Of a DNA stretch of 64,000 bases, positions 45,452-52,604 are shown piece by piece. Location: positions 172,301 through 236,300 of the forward strand of contig CAKPKJ010000001.1 of assembly GCA_934167445.1 (NCBI GenBank), read 5' to 3'. The position numbers and the translations under genes are program-made. Position 1 is the stretch's first letter. The number at the start of each line of letters is the position of its first letter. The notes beneath the pieces were generated by a model, which searched no databases, was not told where the DNA came from, and saw nothing but the letters and a program-made list of their open reading frames with translations. The stretch comes from an uncultured Clostridia bacterium. Lineage in GTDB: Bacteria > Bacillota > Clostridia > TANB77 > CAG-508.

Positions 45452-45661
45452 GAACGGATGTGGACAATGTCCACAATAAGTCCACGTTAGAGAAATACTT
45501 ATAGTACAGATAATATCATAAATATGAATAATATAGATGTTACCTAGTTCGATAAATAAAGAAATACTCATAATACTATAAGTATAAATAATACAGATAA
45601 TATGGGAGCATCCACTACATGCGGAAGTGGTAAAAAATATAAAAATTGTTGTGGTAAATAG
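45452..45661 (+). repeat. Element end with secA-tail copy 3
   Basis: GAACGGA, palindrome TGTGGACAATGTCCACA (45459-45475), a partly duplicated AT-rich segment (AGAAATACT repeated), and a SEC-C remnant (45620-45661) that is in frame from ATG 45602 as a short CGSGKKYKNCCGK peptide ending in TAG. Confidence 0.7.
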
Positions 45662-45755
45662 CCCGAAAATAAAGGATTTAAGAGGCTTTTCACAAATTCA
45701 AAAGTGAAAAAAAATATTATTAGATACGTTTTACACTCAATTTGAAAATATTTAA

Positions 45756-45790
45756 AGGAGTAGATCAATTATAGATTTACTCCTCTTTTA
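45756..45790 (+). terminator. Terminator after copy 3
   Basis: AGGAGTAGATC with GATTTACTCCT (one G-U) then CTTTTATTTT. Confidence 0.7.
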
Positions 45791-46081
45791 TTTTAAAAGA
45801 GCTAAGAAACTCTTATTTAGTCGATTAAACGTACTTGAAACATTATCAAAATCATTCTTAAACATATGAGAGATTCCAGAGTCTGGTCCAAATATAAAGA
45901 ACTTATCAGAATAATTTTTGAATTTACTTATTTCATCATGGTATTTTTTTAATTCATTGTATAGTACTGCATCACATATAGGCAATTCTCTATAACTTGA
46001 TTTTGTTTTTAAATCACATACAAACCAGTTATCAGAACAGTTATCTATACTTTGTACTTGTTTTTTAATGAAGTAAGTCAA
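45788..46081 (-). pseudogene. Integrase fragment
   Basis: 97 codons on the minus strand. KTKSSYRELPICDAVLYNEL followed by KFFIFG matches the beta-strand segment of Tn916/phage-type tyrosine recombinases just after the first catalytic Arg; everything carrying the catalytic Arg pair, His and Tyr is missing. A remnant of the third element's integrase, opposite in direction to that at 40575. Confidence 0.7.
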
Positions 46082-46175
46082 GAAGTAATGCTTAAATAAA
46101 AAAGTTTTTTTGGCGACTCTTTTAAAATGAAATTATTTTTGTTATAATAAAAGAGAAAAAAGCGAGGTGATATAA

Positions 46176-47291
46176 ATGGCTCATGTTTTTATTGTTGATG
46201 AAAAAACTTTTGATATTCATCTAAAATATAATTTTGCTGGTACAGGTGCAAAAGAATCAGATGGAATATATTTATTTGACAATAGTATAGAAATTAAGGC
46301 TTCAACCGAAAGAACCATAACTGGACTTCTGGCTGATATTTCAAGGATAAGAGAAGGCGATAAGATTTTATTTTATTTACAACAAAAAAATGGAAGAGAG
46401 GGTATGTTTTTTGGGTCATTTCAAGCTGACGGAAGAGCCTTTTTATGTGTTGATAAATATCTTGATGATGAACTTGGGAAAAAACTAATTTTTAGAATCA
46501 AGATAAAACCCAATAATGTTTATTCAAAAGGGGCAACCGAGAGAGAATGCTTGGATACACTTGAAGGGATAAAGTATCCGTATGAATTGTGTTGGAGTTT
46601 AATTTATAGAAAATTAAAGGGAAATCGTGGTTGCACGATGATAACAGATGCAGAATATGAATTTATAATGAATAAAATAAAAATGAATAATAAACAACCA
46701 TTAAATTCTTGTAAAAATTATCAATTTGAACCAATCTTGTCTTGCATAATTGAATGTGATAATGAATTAAAATATGAAGGAAGCGAAAATAATGTAAATA
46801 TATTTTCAAGATTAAAATATAAAGTAGACAAGAAAAATGCTTATGAAACTCATTTACAAGCGTATTTAATGCAAAGTCTTGAAAGAATAGATCTGTTGAA
46901 GGTTAATGATGCACCAATAAATTGGATTGGTAATGAGATGTCTTGTGGAGTGGGAATGCAAAGCATTGATGTTATATTTATGCAGGAAACAAATAAAATG
47001 CATATCGTAATTTGTGAGTTGAAAGATGAACAGCCAAAAGAATATATAAAGAATCAAATAAACAAATATATTGATTGGATTAGTCAATTTATAGCTCCTA
47101 CGATGAAAAAGGAAGTTGTTATTCATCCGACAATTGTAGCTCCAAATGCTAGAAACAAAACAATAGAAATGCTTAAGAAAATTGATATTATGAATTTTGA
47201 AAAAAGAAAAAATGTAGCAATTGATGATACACGATATATATCTTTTGTGATTTCTGATAATAATCTTGAATTTAAAAAGGAGGAAATATAA
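46176..47291 (+). CDS. EVE-like domain fused to a PD-(D/E)XK nuclease-like domain
   Basis: 371 residues. Residues 1-165 resemble an EVE/PUA-like reader domain (DISRIREGDKILFYLQQK, MFFGSFQADGRAFL, LCWSLIYRKLKGNRG); such domains bind modified bases. The C-terminal half has HLQAYLMQSLERI, then VGMQSIDVIF (Asp near 265) and HIVICELKDE (Glu-x-Lys near 281-283), the PD-(D/E)XK pattern of NucS/DUF91-type proteins. GAGGTGAT precedes the start. The stop overlaps the next ATG as TAATG, so it is translationally coupled to the HNH endonuclease: probably a restriction component. Confidence 0.65.
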   Translation: MAHVFIVDEKTFDIHLKYNFAGTGAKESDGIYLFDNSIEIKASTERTITGLLADISRIREGDKILFYLQQKNGREGMFFGSFQADGRAFLCVDKYLDDELGKKLIFRIKIKPNNVYSKGATERECLDTLEGIKYPYELCWSLIYRKLKGNRGCTMITDAEYEFIMNKIKMNNKQPLNSCKNYQFEPILSCIIECDNELKYEGSENNVNIFSRLKYKVDKKNAYETHLQAYLMQSLERIDLLKVNDAPINWIGNEMSCGVGMQSIDVIFMQETNKMHIVICELKDEQPKEYIKNQINKYIDWISQFIAPTMKKEVVIHPTIVAPNARNKTIEMLKKIDIMNFEKRKNVAIDDTRYISFVISDNNLEFKKEEI

Positions 47292-47926
47292 TGCAAAAGC
47301 CATATTTTAAAGAAGGTACAAAGCCATATTTATTTGTAAAAATAGCAAATCCAAACAATGATGGTATAAGTAGATGGGTTTCAAAGACTGAATTTGTTGG
47401 AGAATATGCGCCATTAATGTTTCAAAATGGAGCAGATTGGTGCAGAAAAGAATCTTCAATAGCAAAATATTATATTTTAGAATTTGACAAATCTGTAACT
47501 CCTGGAAATAGTGTTGATAGAATTAGACTAAATGGATATAAAGCTGAAGAGGATAGATTAGGAAGCCAAGCTATAAGAAGCGATATTAAAAACTATTATA
47601 AGAAAAAAAGATGTGTGGTTTTAGGAACCTCAAATCCTGAAGTGGATCATAAAAACGGTTGGAAAAATGATGATAATGTAATGAAAAATTTATCAACACA
47701 GCGATTAGAAGATTTTCAACCTTTAAGCAAGGCTGCCAATGATGCAAAAAGACAATTCTGTAAAGAGTGCAGAAGAGACGGAAAAAGATATGATGCTAAG
47801 AAATTAGGATATCCAATGTCATTTTACAAGGGTGGAAAAAAACACAATGGTACATCTACTGGATGTGAAGGATGCTTTTGGTATGATCCTATTGAATTTA
47901 GAAAACATCTAACTGAAAAAGAATAA
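47291..47926 (+). CDS. HNH endonuclease, probable restriction enzyme
   Basis: 211 residues. Residues 110-175 form an HNH/zinc site: CVVLGTSNPEVDHKNGWKND (Asp-His near 118) and LEDFQPLSKAANDAKRQFC then CKECRRDG, with a further CEGCFW near the end. The layout fits type II HNH restriction endonucleases associated with two methyltransferases. AGGAGG precedes ATG, one base overlapping the upstream stop. It is convergent with a methyltransferase across a small hairpin. Confidence 0.75.
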   Translation: MQKPYFKEGTKPYLFVKIANPNNDGISRWVSKTEFVGEYAPLMFQNGADWCRKESSIAKYYILEFDKSVTPGNSVDRIRLNGYKAEEDRLGSQAIRSDIKNYYKKKRCVVLGTSNPEVDHKNGWKNDDNVMKNLSTQRLEDFQPLSKAANDAKRQFCKECRRDGKRYDAKKLGYPMSFYKGGKKHNGTSTGCEGCFWYDPIEFRKHLTEKE

Positions 47927-47930
47927 AATA

Positions 47931-47957
47931 AAAAGAGATTTTCATCTCTTTTTTTGT
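47931..47957. terminator. Bidirectional terminator
   Basis: AAAGAGAT with ATCTCTTT, then a T-run, between convergent restriction and methyltransferase genes; it overlaps the methyltransferase end. Confidence 0.8.
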
Positions 47958-48745
47958 TTTGGTTTTTGAAAAATTAAAATATATTCATGATTAAAAACAT
48001 AAAATCCACCGAGAAGAGCTCTATATCTCCATATAGCTTTTTGATTTTGTTTACCTTTTGTTTCATTTATATTCTTAACGACTATAGATTTTAATTTAAA
48101 GTTTTTATTTAACATGAGTTGGGTAATGTGAGAATTTAAAGGTATCCATTCACTACTTTTATAAATATCTCCAATGACTATTGCAATGTATCTTTCATCT
48201 TCTAGGTATTTAGTAGTATTGTCAACAATACAAGAAAATGAATTTAAAAAATCATCTAAAGTATTTGTATTAGCAATATTTCCTTTACAATTATTAAATT
48301 TTATTATATCCCAATAAGGTGGATGCATAATAATCATATTAACTTTATCGATTTTATTAGTCTCAAGTATTGGAGATAAATCTACAGAAGCACTATCTCC
48401 ATTTAGAAATTCTAAAGATGATGAGCCTGGTTCTGAGATGGCTCTTTCTTTTGCAATTGATAAGATATTTTGATCAATATCAATTCCTATACCATTTCTA
48501 TTTAATCGTCTACATTCAATTAAGGAAGTTCCACTACCAAGAAAAGGATCAAGAATCCATTCTCCCTCACGAGTATATCTTCTCAATAATTGATTAGGAA
48601 TTTGTGGAATAAAGTTTCCATGATAATCGCCCTTATGATTTCCAGATTTATCTCTTTTATCTATAATCCAAAGACTATCAGTTAATATTTCTTCATATTG
48701 CTTCCAATTTTTCATGTCAAGATCATTAATTTTTTTCTTAGCCAT
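47942..48745 (-). CDS. DNA methyltransferase, N4-cytosine/N6-adenine type
   Basis: 267 residues. AdoMet motif I DPFLGSGTSLIE at about 66-77 precedes the catalytic motif HPPYWD at 141-146 (TSPPYW in relatives), the order found in gamma-type enzymes. GIGIDIDQNIL is motif II. It would protect host DNA against the neighbouring endonuclease(s). I take MAKKKIN at 48745 as start, with GGGGTG 8 bases upstream, rather than 48772. Confidence 0.88.
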   Translation of the reverse strand: MAKKKINDLDMKNWKQYEEILTDSLWIIDKRDKSGNHKGDYHGNFIPQIPNQLLRRYTREGEWILDPFLGSGTSLIECRRLNRNGIGIDIDQNILSIAKERAISEPGSSSLEFLNGDSASVDLSPILETNKIDKVNMIIMHPPYWDIIKFNNCKGNIANTNTLDDFLNSFSCIVDNTTKYLEDERYIAIVIGDIYKSSEWIPLNSHITQLMLNKNFKLKSIVVKNINETKGKQNQKAIWRYRALLGGFYVFNHEYILIFQKPKQKKR

Positions 48746-48854
48746 TTTTAACACCCCTATGTAGTTTAACATATTTATTGTTTTTTTTCATCAATTAGCT
48801 CGATATTTTTTAATTATATGATATAATACGTCTTAAGTGAATAGGAGGTTAAAA

Positions 48855-49907
48855 ATGAATTATATAGGATCAAAATTTTCAATATTAGATTTTATAGATG
48901 ATGCTATAAATGATTTTGCCAAACCCAAAAATTCTAATATTACTTTATGTGACATTTTTTCAGGAACAGGAAGTGTTGGAAAGTATTTTAAAAGAAAAGG
49001 TTATAATGTAATTTCTAATGATATTCAATATTATAGTTATATTACTGCAAAACATTTTATAGAAAACAATGAAGAATTAAAATTTAAAAAATTAAATGAA
49101 GAGGGGATTGAACCTTTTGAATATTTAAATAAATTGGAAGGTACAGAGGGATTTATTTACAAAAATTATTCTTTAGCAGGAACTCAAGGACAGGAATACG
49201 AAAGACAATACTTTAGTGATGAAAATGCTAAAAAAATAGATGCGATTAGATTAAAAATAGAAGAATGGAAAGAAAGTAAAAAAATAAAAGAAAATGAATA
49301 CAATTTCTTAATCGCAAGTTTGATAGAGAGTGCTGATAAGGTTGCTAATACAGCATCAGTATATGAAGCATTTTTGAAAAAACTTAAAGCATCAGCTTCT
49401 AAATCATTAGAATTAAAGCCTGTTGAAATAATAGTTACAACCGAAGATAGAACATATAAAGTCTACAATGAAAATTGTAATGATTTAGTTAAACACATAA
49501 GTGGAGATATTTTATATATGGATCCTCCATATAATACCAGGAAATATGATACCAATTATCATATGCTTGAAACAATTGCTTTATATGATAATCCAGAAAT
49601 AAAAGGAAAAACTGGAGTTAGAACTGAAACATCTAAAAAATCAAAGTATTGTATAAAAAAAGAAGCAATGAATGCATTCGAAGATTTGGTAAAAAATGCA
49701 AAATTTAAATATTTACTATTAAGCTACAATGATGAAGGAATAATACCAATTGAAGATATTAAAAGGATAATGTCCAAGTATGGAAAGTATAAATGCTATG
49801 AAAGAGAGCATAAAAGATTTAAAGCAGATAACAAAAGGGAATATTTAAAAGATTTTACAATAGAGTATATACATTGCCTAGAAAAAGTGGACACATCAGA
49901 AGAATAA
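48855..49907 (+). CDS. DNA adenine methyltransferase, D12 class
   Basis: 350 residues. MNYIGSKFSILDFI at the start, AdoMet motif DIFSGTGSVGKYF at 33-45, and catalytic DPPYNTRKYDTNYH near 223: an N6-adenine D12-class enzyme of the MboII/HphI-associated kind. Start 48855 follows AGGAGG; the GTG at 48837 precedes it. Together with the methyltransferase at 47942 it gives the two enzymes that an asymmetric (type IIS-like) recognition site requires. Confidence 0.88.
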   Translation: MNYIGSKFSILDFIDDAINDFAKPKNSNITLCDIFSGTGSVGKYFKRKGYNVISNDIQYYSYITAKHFIENNEELKFKKLNEEGIEPFEYLNKLEGTEGFIYKNYSLAGTQGQEYERQYFSDENAKKIDAIRLKIEEWKESKKIKENEYNFLIASLIESADKVANTASVYEAFLKKLKASASKSLELKPVEIIVTTEDRTYKVYNENCNDLVKHISGDILYMDPPYNTRKYDTNYHMLETIALYDNPEIKGKTGVRTETSKKSKYCIKKEAMNAFEDLVKNAKFKYLLLSYNDEGIIPIEDIKRIMSKYGKYKCYEREHKRFKADNKREYLKDFTIEYIHCLEKVDTSEE

Positions 49908-49939
49908 AAAAGCTACCTTAATTGGTAGCTTGATTTTTT
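49908..49939. terminator. Terminator after the D12 methyltransferase
   Basis: AAGCTACC with GGTAGCTT, then TTTTTTT after four bases. Confidence 0.85.
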
Positions 49940-50133
49940 TGATAATTATTACAGAAATTAATAAATGCTTCGCCAACTCCACAATCAGGACATATTTTAG
50001 TTTTATTATCCTTTCTTGAAATAGCAGGATGTTTATCATAATCTTTACTACAGATAGGATATACAGGGTATACATATTCACATTCTATAATAATATATAA
50101 AGCATCATTGCAGGAATTATAATTAGCTAAAAG
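49918..50133 (-). pseudogene. Zinc-ribbon small protein remnant
   Basis: An open minus-strand frame with no start codon reads CSKDYDKHPAISRKDNKTKICPDCGVGEAFINFCNNY near its end. The CPDCGVGEAF block after AISRKDNKTKI is typical of small zinc-ribbon proteins common in gut Firmicutes mobile elements. The 5' end seems lost. Its 3' end overlaps the methyltransferase terminator. Confidence 0.5.
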
Positions 50134-50311
50134 TCAAGTTCTTGTGAAAAAAATTATCATTTGAAAGGTAGAAACTTAAATAAAAATATGGTATAATACT
50201 CAATGAGTTAAAGAATGTTGGCACTAACATTTAACCATAATCGAGATACTTTTAGACACGTTTTTAGATACTTTCTGCTATAAAAGCCGAGTGATAGCAA
50301 AATAGTATCCA

Positions 50312-50359
50312 TGTGGAAGTGGCAAAAAGTACAAAAACTGTTGTGGTAAAAACCAATAA
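50312..50359 (+). repeat. secA-tail copy 4, right end of the island
   Basis: Encodes CGSGKKYKNCCGKNQ and TAA. The upstream 150 bases differ from copies 2 and 3. A terminator follows, as would be expected for an original secA 3' end displaced by insertion. Confidence 0.7.
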
Positions 50360-50363
50360 TATA

Positions 50364-50400
50364 AAATAAAGGAAAGTCTAATAGATTTTCCTTTATTTAT
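50364..50400 (+). terminator. Terminator after copy 4
   Basis: AAATAAAGGAAA with TTTCCTTTATTT; likely the ancestral secA terminator (inference). Confidence 0.8.
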
Positions 50401-50451
50401 CGCTATAGCAGCTATTAAAGAAATAAAAATACGAAAGGAGAAAAATTACAA

Positions 50452-52452
50452 TTGGAACAAACAGAAAACATTTTAGGAACAGAAAAAATAGGAAAATTAA
50501 TAAAAAAATTTTCAATTCCATGTATTATATCAATGCTAGTAAATTCATTATATAATATTGTTGACCAAATATATATTGGCCAGGGAGTAGGATACTTAGG
50601 AAATGGAGCTACAAACATTGTATTCCCAATAGTTATGATCAGCTTAGCATTTTCATTAATGTTAGGAGATGGATCATCAGCATATTTAAGTTTAAAATTA
50701 GGAGAAAAAAAGAAAAAAGATGCCGAATTAGGTATTGGCAATGGAATTATGCTTTCAGTAATTGTATCAATAATCTTTTGTGCAATAACATTAGCATTTT
50801 TGCCTCAACTATTGAATTTATTTGGTTGTACAGCAAATTTAAAAGATTATGCAATGGCATATGGGAGAATTATTGCAATAGGACTTCCTTTTTCAATGAT
50901 AGGAACAACTCTAAACTCAATAATTAGAGCAGATGGTAGTCCTAAATATTCAATGATGTCAATGGTAAGTGGAGCAATATTAAATACAATATTAGACCCT
51001 GTATTTATTTTCGTTTTTAATAAAGGTGTTGAAGGGGCTGCAATGTCAACATTAGTAAGCCAAGTATTAACATTTGCTTTAAATATTGTATATATAAGAA
51101 AATTCAAATCAATAAAATTAACAAAAGAAAGTTTGAAATTAAAATCTAATGTGTGTAAAAAAATTGCAACATTGGGAATTAGTAGTTTCATAACAGAAAT
51201 GAGTATAGTATGTGTTATGACAGCAGAAAACAACCTATTAGGAAAATATGGAGCAGAAAGCAAATTTGGAGCTGAAATTCCTATAACAGTATTAGGTATT
51301 GTTATGAAGATAAGTCAAATATTAAATAGTATAGTTATAGGAATTGCCGCAGGTAGCCAACCAATTTTTGGGTACAATTATGGAGCACAAAAATATGACA
51401 GAGTAAAGAAAACGTTAAAAATCGTAATGGGACTAAGTGTTATAATTAGTGCTGTAGCATTTATATTATTCCAAACAATACCAGACAAGTTGATTTTAAT
51501 ATTTGGTAGTGGAGATGAAAATTATATAGAATTTGCTTGCTTAGCATTTAGAATATATTTACTTTTATGTATTTTTGATGGAATACAAATTTCTTCAGGA
51601 ATATTCTTCCAAGCAATTGGAAAAAGTGTTAGAAGTGCAGCATTATCTCTATCAAGGCAAATAGTTATTTTAATACCATTTATGATAATACTTAGTCATT
51701 TCTTTGGAATTATGGGAGTTTTGGCTGCAGGCCCGGTAGCAGATGCACTAGCATTCATTTTAGCAGCATTTTTCTTAATAAAAGAAATCAGAAATCTAAA
51801 AAATGGCAATGTAAAAGATAATTTACAAAAAGAAGGAACATTATCTAATAATGATTTAGGCAAAAATATCGTGATTACAATTTCAAGAGAATATGGCTCT
51901 GGTGGTAGATATATAGGGAAGTTAGTAGCTGAAAAATTAGGAATACAATTATATGATAAGCAATTTGTAGAAAAATTAGCAGAAGATACAGGGCTATCTG
52001 AAAAATATATTGAAGATAATGAACAGAAAAGAACATTTTTAGAAATACTTAATAATGGATATTATTCAGGGCTAAATAATTCAGACGATTTATTTATAAG
52101 AGAATCTGAACTTATAGGAGAAGTTGCAGACAAAGAATCATGTGTAATTGTAGGAAGATGTGCAGATTTTATATTAAAAGATAAAGAAAATGTTTTGAAA
52201 ATATTTATAGATAGCAGTCTTCAAGACAAAATAAATAGAGCAACAGAATATTACAATTTAGACAAAAATAAAGCTCAAAAAGAAATTAAAAGAATAAATA
52301 AATTAAGGGAAAATCATTATAAATATTATACAGAAAGAGAATGGAAAGATCCTTCTAATTATGACATTTGCATTAACAGTGACTCTTTAGGAATAGAAAA
52401 TGCGGCAAATTTAATTTGTGAATTGGTAAACAAGAAAGTAGTAACAAATTAA
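50452..52452 (+). CDS. MATE efflux transporter fused to a cytidylate-kinase-like domain
   Basis: 666 residues. Residues 1-455 are a twelve-helix MATE transporter (IGKLIKKFSIPCIISMLVNS; QIYIGQGVGYLGNGATNI; GSQPIFGYNYGA). From about 475 a soluble domain reads VITISREYGSGGRYIGKLVAEKLG, VIVGRCADFILK and LRENHYKYYTEREWKDPSNYDICINS (each part of the cytidylate kinase-like family, PF13189). The kinase-like domain would face the cytoplasm. The start is TTG at 50452 after GAAAGGAG (11 bases); no ATG is available near. Confidence 0.88.
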   Translation: MEQTENILGTEKIGKLIKKFSIPCIISMLVNSLYNIVDQIYIGQGVGYLGNGATNIVFPIVMISLAFSLMLGDGSSAYLSLKLGEKKKKDAELGIGNGIMLSVIVSIIFCAITLAFLPQLLNLFGCTANLKDYAMAYGRIIAIGLPFSMIGTTLNSIIRADGSPKYSMMSMVSGAILNTILDPVFIFVFNKGVEGAAMSTLVSQVLTFALNIVYIRKFKSIKLTKESLKLKSNVCKKIATLGISSFITEMSIVCVMTAENNLLGKYGAESKFGAEIPITVLGIVMKISQILNSIVIGIAAGSQPIFGYNYGAQKYDRVKKTLKIVMGLSVIISAVAFILFQTIPDKLILIFGSGDENYIEFACLAFRIYLLLCIFDGIQISSGIFFQAIGKSVRSAALSLSRQIVILIPFMIILSHFFGIMGVLAAGPVADALAFILAAFFLIKEIRNLKNGNVKDNLQKEGTLSNNDLGKNIVITISREYGSGGRYIGKLVAEKLGIQLYDKQFVEKLAEDTGLSEKYIEDNEQKRTFLEILNNGYYSGLNNSDDLFIRESELIGEVADKESCVIVGRCADFILKDKENVLKIFIDSSLQDKINRATEYYNLDKNKAQKEIKRINKLRENHYKYYTEREWKDPSNYDICINSDSLGIENAANLICELVNKKVVTN

Positions 52453-52531
52453 TAGGTATTGCTTAAGTAAATTGCTTTTTCAGTAAGTTTGTTTATAAGA
52501 AAAATTGATGAAATAACTTTTATATTATTTT

Positions 52532-52560
52532 AAAAAAGGTTGTAAAACAACCTTTTTTTT
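52532..52560 (+). terminator. Terminator after the MATE fusion gene
   Basis: AAAGGTTGT with ACAACCTTT, tight loop, then TTTTT. Confidence 0.85.
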
Positions 52561-52604
52561 GATATGATGTGCTTATCGAAAATATACACAAGGAGGAAGT
52601 TTAA

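Noticed and set aside
46866..47303. 145-codon minus-strand ORF
   Set aside because: It lies antisense to the EVE/PD-(D/E)XK gene and is made of Phe/Ile-rich shadow sequence.
49896..50081. 61-codon minus-strand hydrophobic ORF
   Set aside because: The neighbouring frame encodes the recognisable zinc-ribbon remnant CPDCGVGEAF, so this frame is a shadow.
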